This document shows, piece after piece, positions 46,037-54,517 of a stretch of 64,000 bases of DNA (position 1 is its first letter; every line of letters starts with the position of its first letter). The notes beneath the pieces were generated by a model. That model was not told where the DNA came from and did not search any database. It worked only from the letters and a program-made list of their open reading frames with translations. Made by a program: the position numbers and the translations under genes. Origin of the DNA: Novipirellula caenicola (GTDB taxonomy: Bacteria > Planctomycetota > Planctomycetia > Pirellulales > Pirellulaceae); assembly GCF_039545035.1 (NCBI RefSeq), contig NZ_BAABRO010000008.1, forward strand, positions 1 to 64,000. Direction: 5' to 3'.

Positions 46037-47101
46037 CTATTCTTCAGGATCTAATTGTACTGGGGCGGTTTTGTCCCATTTGTTGGCTTTTTCATCCGCC
46101 GTAGGCTCGACCAACGGCCGGACCACACGGAAACCCACGCCCTGTGCATCGGTCAGATACCAGATGCTTTGCGGCAACTGCGGATCCTGCTCTTTCCACT
46201 CTTCGCTGGATCCTTCGCGAACACCGCTGCGAAGCATGTCGGGATCATCGTCCCAACCGCCACCGCGTACGATGCGTGGATACAGCGTGCTGGGGATCGC
46301 CAGTGGGTTTTTGATTTTGGGGTTCTGCGAATAGAAGTCGGCGACGTATTGATCGAGCACCCATTCGGCAACGTTGCCGTGCATGTCGTACAGGCCCCAT
46401 GGGTTGGGTTTCTTTTGACCGACCTCGTGGTAGGCATCTTCGCTGTTGTCGAAATACCACGCGTAGTCATCAAGTTGGTCGGGGTCATCGCCGAACGAGT
46501 AGGCGGTTTGCGTTCCCGCACGAGCGGCGTACTCCCACTCGGCCTCGGTGGGCAAACGATAGTAACGGCCTGTCTTTGCCGACAACCATTTGCAAAACGT
46601 TCGTGCCGCGTGCTGCGTCATGCTGATCGCGGGATAGCGTTCCTTGCCCATCCCAAAGCTCATGTCGGTGTAGGGTTCGGTCGGTTTGGAAATGCCATCG
46701 ACGAGTTCATCTCGAGGCGTTGCCGGGATCGACAACATTTGACGACGTCGCTGGTCCATCTGCTCGCTCCAGACATCGTATTGGTCCCACGTGATCTCGT
46801 ACTTGCCCATCCAGAAGGGATCAACTGTGACTTCGCGCTGAGGACCTTCGTCCTCGTTGCGATCCGCTTCGCTCTCGGGCGTCCCCATCGTGAACGTGCC
46901 CCCTTTGATCGGAACCATTTCGATCGCCAATTCAGTGTGCTCGATTGGCTCGGCGTAGGGTTTCATCTCCGCTTCGGTTGTTGCGACGGCGTCGGGAACC
47001 TCCAGGACTGCGTTGTCCGCAGTGGCAAAAAGAGGGGCAAATGCCACACATAAAGCAGCGGCAGTCGGCAAAAATAAACGGGATTGAGGGGTCGAAAGCA
47101 T
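46037..47101 (-). CDS. Formylglycine-generating-enzyme (SUMF1)-fold protein lacking catalytic cysteines
   Basis: A 354-aa secreted protein from ATG 47101, with a signal peptide (LFLPTAAALCVAFAPLFATA). The FGE/SUMF1 fold shows all structural landmarks: IKGGTFTMGTPESEADRNEDEGPQREV, FWMGKYEITWDQYDVW, YRLPTEAEWEYAARAG, YDMHGNVAEWV and GVGFRVVRP. True formylglycine-generating enzymes use a pair of C-terminal cysteines. I find no cysteine in the segment between the GGGWDD motif and the GFRVVR end, so it probably does not activate sulfatases. Many planctomycete proteins of this fold bind sugars or other ligands. It is next to a sulfatase gene on the same strand (560 bp away), but the co-function is not supported by the active site. 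Confidence 0.88.
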   Translation of the reverse strand: MLSTPQSRLFLPTAAALCVAFAPLFATADNAVLEVPDAVATTEAEMKPYAEPIEHTELAIEMVPIKGGTFTMGTPESEADRNEDEGPQREVTVDPFWMGKYEITWDQYDVWSEQMDQRRRQMLSIPATPRDELVDGISKPTEPYTDMSFGMGKERYPAISMTQHAARTFCKWLSAKTGRYYRLPTEAEWEYAARAGTQTAYSFGDDPDQLDDYAWYFDNSEDAYHEVGQKKPNPWGLYDMHGNVAEWVLDQYVADFYSQNPKIKNPLAIPSTLYPRIVRGGGWDDDPDMLRSGVREGSSEEWKEQDPQLPQSIWYLTDAQGVGFRVVRPLVEPTADEKANKWDKTAPVQLDPEE

Positions 47102-47334
47102 CGTCCGGGAGGGGCTAAGGTGGGAATGAGTGGCGAAACTGTCCAGCAATTATAGCCACCGAGCGGAGCATTGTGTGTGAATTGTCTGGGAGTTTTGCCA
47201 AGCGGAACGACGCCCCCGACGACGGGTACCGCTGATTTCGCCAACGCTGTAAATCATCCCGTAGCGGAACTCGTCAAGAGTTTCGGGGGGCATTCGCCAA
47301 TCGAATGAAAGCCTTGACGACTTGTTGATTTTGT

Positions 47335-47396
47335 GAGCCGCGACGCGTGAGCGGCCGGGTCCCACGCACGACCCGGTGCCTGACGGCCCACGGCTC
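47335..47396. repeat. 62-bp palindromic unit (GAGCCG...CGGCTC)
   Basis: Starts GAGCCGCGACGCGTGAGCGG and ends GACGGCCCACGGCTC. The outer six bases and the inner CGGGTC/GACCCG pair. An element of the same 62-bp length lies in reverse orientation at 61869-61930, and a half unit at 44040-44085. The central bases differ, while the arms are kept. Confidence 0.85.
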
Positions 47397-47521
47397 AACG
47401 TTGTGATTTGCATTTGGATTGAATCAACAAGCCGTTAAGACCTTCGCGGGGCATTCGTCAATCGAATGAAAGCCTTGACGACTTGTCGATTTAATGAAGT
47501 TTCCTGCGGCAAGGGGTGTAG

Positions 47522-47573
47522 GATGGACTTCCTAGTCCGTCAATGGTGGATTCGACGGACTAGGAAGTCCATC
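47522..47573. repeat. Perfect 20-bp inverted repeat
   Basis: GATGGACTTCCTAGTCCGTC at 47522-47541 is exactly complementary to 47554-47573, with a 12-nt loop. A single arm with its left flank (TTTCCTGCGGCAAGGGGTGTA) recurs at 30927-30969. The stem would be very stable in RNA or as a cruciform. No T tract follows on either side. Confidence 0.92.
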
Positions 47574-47660
47574 GTACGACTAAAACAACAAGCCGTTGAC
47601 GACTTCCGCTAGAAGGCCACTTGCTCGTTTCAACGTCGACGGCGCTGGTCGCAAGTTCGA

Positions 47661-49124
47661 CTACAAGTCGTTGTCGCGGACTTCGGCTAGCCGGGCGGCG
47701 AGTTTGCGCTGGAAGGCTTGGACGACCGGGGCGTAGGCTTCGTCCGACGCCAAATTGGTGTATTGCTGTGGATCGCGGCGGACGTCAAACAACTCGATTC
47801 CTGCCGACGCGTCTTCGTTGTACTGGATGTAAGCCCAGTCGTTTTCTCGCAGTAAAAAACCTTTTCGCATTGGAGCGACGCTGAAGGCAGCATCGCGAAC
47901 CGTGACACTTGGATCGTCCAACATCGCCGAGATGTCTTTGCCTTGTAGTCGCTCGGGAACCGGCATCCCGCAAAGCGCCGCAGTGGTTGGATACAGGTCA
48001 ATCAGCTCGACAAGGCTGTCGCACACCGCGGGCTTTTTGCCAGGGACGCTGATGATCAGCGGCACGGAAGCCGACTCGTCTCGCAGGCTGACCTTAGCCC
48101 AAAAATCGTGTTCGCCAAGATGGTAACCATGATCGCTGGTGAAGATCACAATCGTATTGTCACGCTGGCCCGAAGCATCAAGGGCATCCAGCACCTTGCC
48201 GACTTGAGCGTCCATGAACGCGACCGAAGCGTAGTAACCACCGACCGCTTTCTTTTGACGACGAACGTCCATCTGCATGTTCTCGCTGGTTTTGTAGTTG
48301 ATGCCGGCTTTGGGAATGTCGTCCCAGTCGTCTTCGACTTTTTCCGGTAGCGTCATTGTGTCGAACGGCTTGAAAGGTTCGTAATAAGGACGCGGCGAGA
48401 CAAACGGGACATGAGGCCGGACAAAACCAACGCCCAACCAAAACGGTTCGTCGCTGTGGTGTTTGATCAACTCGACCGCTTTGGCAGCTGTTTTGCCGTC
48501 GCTGTGGACGTCGTCGTCGCCATCGGCTTCGACCACCACAAACGTATTGCCGCCGACCACGGGTTTCTTGCCGTCGGGGTTTCGCTCGAGTGTTTCACCG
48601 TCACCTGCGGCCTTCCATTCAGGGCCGGGACTATTGAATCGTTCGGTCCAACAGCGTTCGTCATCGGCTTCGTTTCCCCCTTTTTCGATTCCTCCAGGGA
48701 CGCCCATGTGAAAGATCTTGCTGACACGCGCCGAGTAGTAACCTTGGTCCTTGAAATACTCGGACCACATCGCACGGTCGCCAATTTGCGGGCGAGGATT
48801 CTTGTACCCCAGCACTCCGGTGGCATGAGGGTAATAGCCCGACATGAACGACGCTCGCGAAGGCCCGCAATAAGTGCCTTGGCAATACGCTCGCGTGAAG
48901 CGAGTCCCGCGGGCGGCCAACGCGTCAATGTTCGGCGTCTGGCAAACCGTGTTGCCGTAGCAAGACAACGCGGTGGAGGTGAGGTCGTCCGAGATGATGA
49001 ACAGGACGTTGAACTTGCGAGGCGGCTTCGCCGTCGCTTCGTTCGCATCACTCGCCGGTGGCGCGAACACGAGGCAGGCGATTCCGAGGAAAAGTCCAAC
49101 GAGGCGACCGAGCGAAACATTCAT
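47661..49124 (-). CDS. Secreted sulfatase (Cys-type, arylsulfatase/iduronate-2-sulfatase-like)
   Basis: A 487-aa sulfatase. It has a signal peptide, then FNVLFIISDDL (about 38-48, first metal-binding Asp pair), SCYGNTVCQTPNIDALAARG, and the formylglycine signature CGPSR at about 86-90 in the YCQGTYCGPSRASFMSG segment. Other family residues are HMGVPGG, GFVRPHVPFVSPRPYY, TSDHGYHLGEHDFWAK and the VELIDLYPTTAALCG end. The pattern is closest to iduronate-2-sulfatase-type (family S1_7-like) enzymes, probably for sulfated polysaccharides. The ATG 49124 is used. In-frame sequence continues upstream through a 15-bp minisatellite and would encode repeated SHVSP; this is not a credible N-terminus. The cysteine needs an FGE for activation, which is not in the window. 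Confidence 0.95.
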   Translation of the reverse strand: MNVSLGRLVGLFLGIACLVFAPPASDANEATAKPPRKFNVLFIISDDLTSTALSCYGNTVCQTPNIDALAARGTRFTRAYCQGTYCGPSRASFMSGYYPHATGVLGYKNPRPQIGDRAMWSEYFKDQGYYSARVSKIFHMGVPGGIEKGGNEADDERCWTERFNSPGPEWKAAGDGETLERNPDGKKPVVGGNTFVVVEADGDDDVHSDGKTAAKAVELIKHHSDEPFWLGVGFVRPHVPFVSPRPYYEPFKPFDTMTLPEKVEDDWDDIPKAGINYKTSENMQMDVRRQKKAVGGYYASVAFMDAQVGKVLDALDASGQRDNTIVIFTSDHGYHLGEHDFWAKVSLRDESASVPLIISVPGKKPAVCDSLVELIDLYPTTAALCGMPVPERLQGKDISAMLDDPSVTVRDAAFSVAPMRKGFLLRENDWAYIQYNEDASAGIELFDVRRDPQQYTNLASDEAYAPVVQAFQRKLAARLAEVRDNDL

Positions 49125-49185
49125 GGCAAGCGACCGAGAGGGCGAGGTAGGAAGGCGGGCAGAGGCAGGTGGCCAGCGGCAGGGC

Positions 49186-49290
49186 GGGCTGAAGCGGGGC
49201 GGGCTGAAGCGGGGCGGGCTGACGTGGGATGGGCTGACGTGGGATGGGCTGACGTGGGATGGGCTGACGTGGGATGGGCTGACGTGGGAT
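49186..49290. repeat. 15-bp minisatellite, seven units
   Basis: Two units of GGGCTGAAGCGGGGC (49186-49215) are followed by five exact units of GGGCTGACGTGGGAT (49216-49290). It lies 62 bp upstream of the sulfatase start. Because the unit is 15 bp, changes in copy number would not shift the reading frame that continues from the sulfatase. It could be a variable-number repeat affecting expression. Confidence 0.95.
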
Positions 49291-49362
49291 GGGAACGTCA
49301 CGGCGAAGCCGAGGTTCGCCGCAACGACCGGCCCTGTACGACTGGGCCCCGCGGGCTCCTTC

Positions 49363-50265
49363 CTAGTGTACATAACCTTGCGGTGAGAGTCGCACGAGTT
49401 TCGCGGCCTCGCGTTTCCACAATCCGGTTCGACCCAGGATCGTGCCGATTTGAGTGATCTCGCACTCGTGGTCCATCGCCAACACCTTGTCGGCATCCGC
49501 TTGGCTCATGGTCATGATCAGCTCAAAATCTTCGCCGTCGCTCCAGGCGTGTTCAAACGGCGTGCGGCCACTTTTTTCGGCCAACATGATCGCGTCGTCG
49601 TGGATCGGAATCGCCGGAATGTTCAATTCGACCCCCACGCCGCTGGCGGCACACAGACGATCGAGGTCCAGCGACAAGCCGTCGCTGATGTCGATCGCCG
49701 CGTGCACGTCGACCAATTCTCGTAGTCGATTGGCGAGATCCACACGGGGGGTGGGGCGTAAGTGTCGCCCCAAGATGCTGCCGCCGACAAAACCGGTCAC
49801 CAGCACCGCATCATTCTCCTGGGCACCGCTTCGCAGCCACGGGTCTCCGGCGGGGACATCGCCAAGCAGCGTGATACTGACACTCAGTGGACCGTTGTAG
49901 GTCGAAATGTCACCCCCCGCGATCGCGACCTGGAATTCTGAAGCGGCTTGCAAAATCCCTTCGTACACGTCGCCGGCGATTCGCGTCGCATTCGGTTTCG
50001 GTAATGCCAAAGTCACCAATGCCGACTTGGGTACCGCTCCCATCGCCGCAATGTCGCTCAAATTGATCGCCATCGCCTTGTAACCCGCGTCGGCGTAGCC
50101 GTGTTCACTCGAATCAAAGTCGACGCCGTCGATGATCTGGTCGGTACAGGCGATCAGGTTGGCTTGAGGAGGCTGAATGACTGCGGCGTCGTCACCGATT
50201 CCCACCGCGACTTGGGGCAGCGAGCGGCAGCGACCGCGAAGATAGGCAAGAAAAGAGTGTTCCAT
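49363..50265 (-). CDS. thiL: Thiamine-monophosphate kinase
   Basis: Phosphorylates thiamine monophosphate to thiamine diphosphate. The 300-aa product starts at ATG 50265 (MEHSFLAYL). It contains VAVGIGDDAAVI (about 18-29), DQIIDGVDF (about 42-50), YKAMAINLSDIAAMGA (about 62-77), VAIAGGDIS (Mg-binding), and in the second half AAIDISDGLSLDLDRLC and WSDGEDFELI. Usual length. An extended reading frame upstream encodes a Gly/Ser/Glu-rich stretch caused by a purine-rich tract and is not part of the gene. Confidence 0.96.
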   Translation of the reverse strand: MEHSFLAYLRGRCRSLPQVAVGIGDDAAVIQPPQANLIACTDQIIDGVDFDSSEHGYADAGYKAMAINLSDIAAMGAVPKSALVTLALPKPNATRIAGDVYEGILQAASEFQVAIAGGDISTYNGPLSVSITLLGDVPAGDPWLRSGAQENDAVLVTGFVGGSILGRHLRPTPRVDLANRLRELVDVHAAIDISDGLSLDLDRLCAASGVGVELNIPAIPIHDDAIMLAEKSGRTPFEHAWSDGEDFELIMTMSQADADKVLAMDHECEITQIGTILGRTGLWKREAAKLVRLSPQGYVH

Positions 50266-50740
50266 GTTGAAATAGCGTGTTTTTAAGGGGAAGTTTGACG
50301 TTGGGAACCGCCGAGCGACTCGCAAATCGCCGATTGCGAGCGAGAAAGCGGTGAAATAGACGTCATTTTGGTCCAAATCGAGCATGACGCCCAGAAGTGT
50401 CCCCCGTCGATCGGCAACACACAATCCCATCAAGCCTTCTTGCCAGTCACCAGACTCCCCACTCCCCACTCCCCACTCCTCACTCCTCACTTTCCCCTCC
50501 CCACTTCCTTCCCCTCCCTTCCCACTTTCCGCTCCTCGCCCGTGGAACATTGGTCGATTTTGTGTGAAACTAGAAAAACAGGGGGCTTATTGCGAAAATT
50601 GCTGGACCATCGGTGGTGGACACTCCTATTATTCGGTTGTCCCCAAGCCAAGCCACTGGCCGCATCCCTCTGACTGAGACTCCTCCAAAACACTCAGTCA
50701 CGAATTGCCAACGAGACACAGGGCTAGGGAGCTACCGGTT
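50266..50740. other. Divergent region with pyrimidine tract between thiL and SHOCT-like gene
   Basis: No gene. From about 50446 to 50530 there is an almost pure C/T tract on the plus strand made of CTCCCCA-CTCCTCA-type words, a low-complexity direct repeat. A short CTCGCAA/TTGCGAG inverted repeat lies at 50319-50340. Promoters for thiL and for the downstream small gene should be here. Confidence 0.6.
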
Positions 50741-51028
50741 ATGCCTGATTTTTTTTTCAACACGACCGTACAAGCTGGGCTTTCCGTTCTGGTCTTGTGC
50801 ATCCTGATTGCCGCAGGATTTTATCTTGTGTCAAGCTATCGGGACTACAACGCCAACGACGGGGAACCAGTTTACGAGACGCTAGCAAATTTGAAAGAAA
50901 TGCATCTCCGGGGTGAGATTAGCGAAGAAGAATACCGAACTATACAAGCGACAACCCAACGTCAACTAGCAGACCGAATGCAAAACGACCCTTCATCGTC
51001 TCCGGACGACAAAGGGACGAACGCCTGA
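50741..51028 (+). CDS. Small membrane protein with SHOCT-like tail
   Basis: A 95-aa protein from ATG 50741 with AGGGAG 9 nt upstream. An N-terminal helix (VQAGLSVLVLCILIAAGFYLV, about residues 10-30) is followed by a cytoplasmic segment ending in LANLKEMHLRGEISEEEYRTI, which resembles the SHOCT oligomerisation motif (L-L-x-x-G-x-I-T-x-E-E-F/Y). SHOCT tails occur on many small bacterial membrane proteins of unknown function. It is on the same strand as clpX but over 500 bp away. Confidence 0.8.
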   Translation: MPDFFFNTTVQAGLSVLVLCILIAAGFYLVSSYRDYNANDGEPVYETLANLKEMHLRGEISEEEYRTIQATTQRQLADRMQNDPSSSPDDKGTNA

Positions 51029-51574
51029 GTGATCTGAACAATCCGATCGAGACTCCTTTCCCGTTGGCAAGTGAAGCAACCGAGTGATGGTTGTCGATTT
51101 TGTTAACAATCTCGAACCGGACCGTTCCCGCTGGGGCATTCGCGAAGCCGCAACCTACTTGTGGGTAAAGCTTGTCGAATTGGCTCGGTAGTCTAGTCTT
51201 GAATTTGGGACAACCTTTTCGAACGAATGACCCTTCCATATCCATGCGGGCGTTCAATCGGAAAACTATATATTTCGTTTAATTAGAATCAAACCACAAT
51301 CGGCTCGAGTCTTTCGAGGAAACGGATGGCCTGAGGGTGTCTGTTTTTTTCGACCACATTGCTCTTCGTTACGTAGAACTACGTTGCGGCCTGCAACATT
51401 CTGGTCGGCGAAGACGTCACCAAAAGCATTCGAGCCCGTGGCCCTAACCGTTTGACGCGTTGTTGATCTCACGTGGGTGTGATCTACGGCGAGCGCAGAG
51501 CACAGGCTCATGAAACGCGCGTTAGTCGTTCCTTTCAGCCCACATTAGACCAACAACACAACCAGGAGCCGTGT
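51029..51574. other. Intergenic region upstream of clpX, 546 bp
   Basis: No gene. An AT-rich stretch lies at about 51263-51290 (AACTATATATTTCGTTTAAT), a possible promoter element. The ribosome site AGGAG at 51564-51568 precedes clpX ATG 51575. The in-frame open sequence from 51473 to 51574 is not credible coding. Confidence 0.5.
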
Positions 51575-52855
51575 ATGACCTCGAAAGAAACCCCTACTTC
51601 GCGTCGTGGAAGTTCAACCAACAAAAAGAACGCGTTCTGTTCTTTCTGTCGCAAGAGCTACCGGGATGTGGGACCGCTCGTCGAAGGCCCAGGTGACGTT
51701 TACATCTGTGGCGAGTGCATCGAGCTGTGCCAGTCGATTCTGGATCAAGAACAGCGTCGACGTGGGCCAAGCAAGTCACTGTTTAGCGACATCCCCGCCC
51801 CCAAGGACATTGTCGAACACCTCGACCAATACGTGATTGGTCAAAGTGCTGCCAAACGCGTTCTCGCCGTGGCAGTGCACAATCACTACAAACGCCTCAA
51901 CAGCGAATGGGAAGGCAACTCGGACGTCGAAATCGAAAAGAGCAACATTCTGTTGGCCGGACCGACCGGTAGCGGAAAAACGTTGCTTGCTCGTTCGCTC
52001 GCCCGCATGTTGAATGTGCCCTTCGCTATCGGCGATGCGACCACTCTGACCGAAGCCGGTTACGTGGGCGAAGATGTTGAGAACCTGCTGCTGAAACTGC
52101 TGCACGCCGCCGATTTCGACGTCGAAGCCGCCCAGCGTGGGATTCTGTACATCGACGAAGTTGACAAGATCGGTAAGACCAGTGCGAATGTTTCGATCAC
52201 ACGTGACGTTTCGGGCGAAGGGGTTCAGCAAAGCCTCTTGAAGATGCTCGAAGGCACCGTGGCAAACGTTCCACCGCAAGGCGGACGCAAGCATCCCGAG
52301 CAGCAGTACATCCAATTGGACACAAGTAACATCTTGTTCATCGTGGGTGGAACGTTTGTCGGGATCGAAGACATCATCCGCAAACGCATGGGACATCGCA
52401 CCCTCGGGTTCGGTGGAGGTGCGGGACATCGTAACGAGCAAACCGATTCGGAATTGCTCGCCAACGTGCAAACCGAAGACATTTTGCAGTTCGGTTTGAT
52501 TCCCGAGCTGATCGGACGATTGCCAGTGGTCAGCTACTTGCAGCCGCTCGACGAAGACGGTCTTGTGCGAGTGATGAAGGAGCCCAAGAACGCGTTGGTG
52601 AAACAGTATCAAGCACTGTTCCAAATGGAAAATTGCGACTTGAAGTTCACTGACGGTGCACTTCGCATGGTCGCTCAGCGTGCCCTCGAGAAAGGTGTCG
52701 GAGCTCGCGGGCTTCGAGGCATTCTCGAAGAGGTGATGTTGGACATCATGTACGATCTGCCAGGCCAAGAGGCGGGCAGCGTCTACACGATCGACGAGAC
52801 CGTGGTGAGCGGATCACGCAAGTTGTTCCAGATGCCGACGACCAAAAGCGCCTAA
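51575..52855 (+). CDS. clpX: ATP-dependent Clp protease ATP-binding subunit ClpX
   Basis: A 426-aa AAA+ unfoldase that feeds ClpP. The N-terminal zinc-binding domain has CSFC at residues 22-25 and CGEC at 45-48. Walker A GPTGSGKT is at 129-136, Walker B is [12 protein letters not shown], and [22 protein letters not shown] and [12 protein letters not shown] follow in the canonical order. The [20 protein letters not shown] sensor-2 region is present. The start is supported by AGGAG with 6-nt spacing. No clpP gene is adjacent, unlike many bacteria. A strong bidirectional hairpin follows the stop. Confidence 0.98.
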   Translation: MTSKETPTSRRGSSTNKKNAFCSFCRKSYRDVGPLVEGPGDVYICGECIELCQSILDQEQRRRGPSKSLFSDIPAPKDIVEHLDQYVIGQSAAKRVLAVAVHNHYKRLNSEWEGNSDVEIEKSNILLAGPTGSGKTLLARSLARMLNVPFAIGDATTLTEAGYVGEDVENLLLKLLHAADFDVEAAQRGILYIDEVDKIGKTSANVSITRDVSGEGVQQSLLKMLEGTVANVPPQGGRKHPEQQYIQLDTSNILFIVGGTFVGIEDIIRKRMGHRTLGFGGGAGHRNEQTDSELLANVQTEDILQFGLIPELIGRLPVVSYLQPLDEDGLVRVMKEPKNALVKQYQALFQMENCDLKFTDGALRMVAQRALEKGVGARGLRGILEEVMLDIMYDLPGQEAGSVYTIDETVVSGSRKLFQMPTTKSA

Positions 52856-52914
52856 TCGAGCCGACGCTCGGTAGCCGGCTGAGAAGCACTGCATCACGAT
52901 TCACAGCGAAGCGA

Positions 52915-52952
52915 AAACGCCATGGTAGCCTCCAAAGGTTGCCGTGGCGTTT
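52915..52952. terminator. Strong bidirectional hairpin between clpX and the SHD1 gene
   Basis: Arms AAACGCCATGGTAGCCT (52915-52931) and AGGTTGCCGTGGCGTTT (52936-52952) form a 17-bp stem with three G-U pairs and a 4-nt CCAA loop. The arm ends are AAA and TTT, so on either strand the hairpin is followed by a short T tract. It lies between convergent genes, 60 bp after the clpX stop and 75 bp from the stop of the opposite gene, and probably ends both transcripts. Confidence 0.8.
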
Positions 52953-53026
52953 CGTCGTTAAAGGCCCCAAAAAGGCGGCGGATGCCGTGTGCGATTTTGG
53001 GGGCGAACGTGTGTTCGGTGGGGCTG

Positions 53027-54517
53027 TCATTCGGCGGGTTTGCCGAAGGTGGTGGCGAAGTCGATGTCGGTTTCGCTCAGTCGATTCAGCGGGATCCTGA
53101 TCGTTTGCCCGTTGTCCTTGCGTCGCAGCGTGACTCGGTCATCGGCGTGACTGACCAGCACGGCGTCGACCTTAAAACTGCCGCTCGCATCGCTCCAGGT
53201 TCTTGGCATCAGGGTTGCCAGATGACGCAGCGTGTCCCAGCGAGTCGAGAGACTCTTTAGGGCCAAGGTGACCTCGCGAGCCTGTTTGGCCTCTTTGGCA
53301 TCCTCTGATTTTTCTTTCTCGGCAAAGCGAGCCAGGACTTTGCTGAGCGTTTGCTGAAGCAGCGAATCGTGCGGCGGCGGAGCGGACACGTCGGCTCGCT
53401 GTTTGGTTTCGGCGTCGAGTTCCGGCTTTCGGCCGACCAATTGCCGCTGCATCGCCAATTGATGTTGCGATTCGAGTCGAGGTAACACCTCGGCAGACAA
53501 AGCTTCGTCGGTGGGTAGGAATCCATTGTCAAAAAACGCTTGCCGCCATTCGCCTAGGTAGTGATAACCAACGCGGACCGAAAACGGACCGGGGGCATCA
53601 AAATACGGAGCTCCTTCGAACTTGAAATCGCTGTTACCGCGATAGGGCATCGACAGCTCGGTCGAAAATTCGCCAAACCCGCTTCCCGAGAGCAGGATTT
53701 TGATTCCCGCCGTGGTGCCTCCGGCTTGCTCGAACTCGCGGTCAAACGCGACAAGTCCCTCGCCGCTAGCTTTTCGCGGAGTGATGACTGACAACACGGA
53801 TGCCTCGGTCGTGCGAACATCGTCATTGCCAAAGTTCGCTTTGAACTCAAACGTGTCCTTGTAACTGAACGAAGGCTCGGCGCTACCAGCCGGAGGAAGT
53901 CGCATCAGCGGCACCTTGGCGATCTGTCCAAGCAGCAGCGGCATGTTTCCTGGCCCTGCGATTTGGGTGATTTCGCCCTGGGGCGAAACCGAGATTTGGC
54001 CTTCGCAGAATTGAAACAGTCCCGGATAGTGATCGACTTTGGTGATGAAGTCTTGATCGGCAAGACGACTACGCAGTCGCATCCGCTTGTGCATTTCTGT
54101 GGCGTGTGGAGGCAAGCCGGGGGGCACGGCGATGTCTTCCTCGGGCGATCGAGCTAGTCGCGAGCGTTTTGATTCGATCAAGTCCTGTAGCGACGATCTG
54201 CTCCAGGGTTTCGATCCGTAGAAGGGAACGCTGTAGTAGGTCGCCGTCCAGCCGGCAGCGTCCGATTGAGTCACATCGAACTGCAGACGACAGCGTTGGT
54301 TCAAGACCGATTTGGGGCCGCGGCTGCCGGACACGTCCACCACACGAACTTCGATTCCGTACAGATAGCTTTCGCCCACCACCGGTCGGTACACTGCGTC
54401 TTGAGCGAACGCACTGCGAGCGTTCGCGTCCCCTAACCCGGCTACCCAAGACATCATGCATATCGCAATCGCAATGGGCCGCGTGCGTTTGGTTGTCGCG
54501 GATGATGTTCCGCTCAT
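53027..54517 (-). CDS. SHD1-domain secreted protein
   Basis: A 496-aa product from ATG 54517. The N-terminus has a weak hydrophobic signal (IAIAICMMSWVAGLGDANA). The centre is beta-rich, with an acidic helix region. The last about 55 residues (SGSFKVDAVLVSHADDRVTLRRKDNGQTIRIPLNRLSETDIDF) form an SLA1-homology-like SHD1 domain. This domain is common in planctomycete secreted proteins and in eukaryotes binds peptide motifs. Its ATG overlaps the TGA of the DUF1570 gene by 4 bp (ATGA), so translation is coupled. It is the last gene of the four-gene operon and ends 75 bp from the bidirectional terminator. No enzymatic motif is visible. Confidence 0.85.
   Translation of the reverse strand: MSGTSSATTKRTRPIAIAICMMSWVAGLGDANARSAFAQDAVYRPVVGESYLYGIEVRVVDVSGSRGPKSVLNQRCRLQFDVTQSDAAGWTATYYSVPFYGSKPWSRSSLQDLIESKRSRLARSPEEDIAVPPGLPPHATEMHKRMRLRSRLADQDFITKVDHYPGLFQFCEGQISVSPQGEITQIAGPGNMPLLLGQIAKVPLMRLPPAGSAEPSFSYKDTFEFKANFGNDDVRTTEASVLSVITPRKASGEGLVAFDREFEQAGGTTAGIKILLSGSGFGEFSTELSMPYRGNSDFKFEGAPYFDAPGPFSVRVGYHYLGEWRQAFFDNGFLPTDEALSAEVLPRLESQHQLAMQRQLVGRKPELDAETKQRADVSAPPPHDSLLQQTLSKVLARFAEKEKSEDAKEAKQAREVTLALKSLSTRWDTLRHLATLMPRTWSDASGSFKVDAVLVSHADDRVTLRRKDNGQTIRIPLNRLSETDIDFATTFGKPAE

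Larger units (their letters stand above)
47102..47660. other. Intergenic region packed with palindromic repeats
   Basis: No gene. In order: the CGTAGCGGAACTC hairpin (about 47261-47285), CTTGACGACTTGTTGATTT words (near 47313 and 47470), the 62-bp GAGCCG...CGGCTC unit (47335-47396), AACAAGCCGTTAAGACC (about 47427), the CTAGTCCGTC palindrome (47522-47573) and a final AACAAGCCGTTGACGACTTC (about 47585-47605). Confidence 0.82.

Noticed and set aside
49125-49496. N-terminal extension of the sulfatase through the minisatellite
   Set aside because: The frame is open, but it overlaps thiL, encodes repeated SHVSP and places the signal peptide internally; ATG 49124 starts right at the signal peptide.
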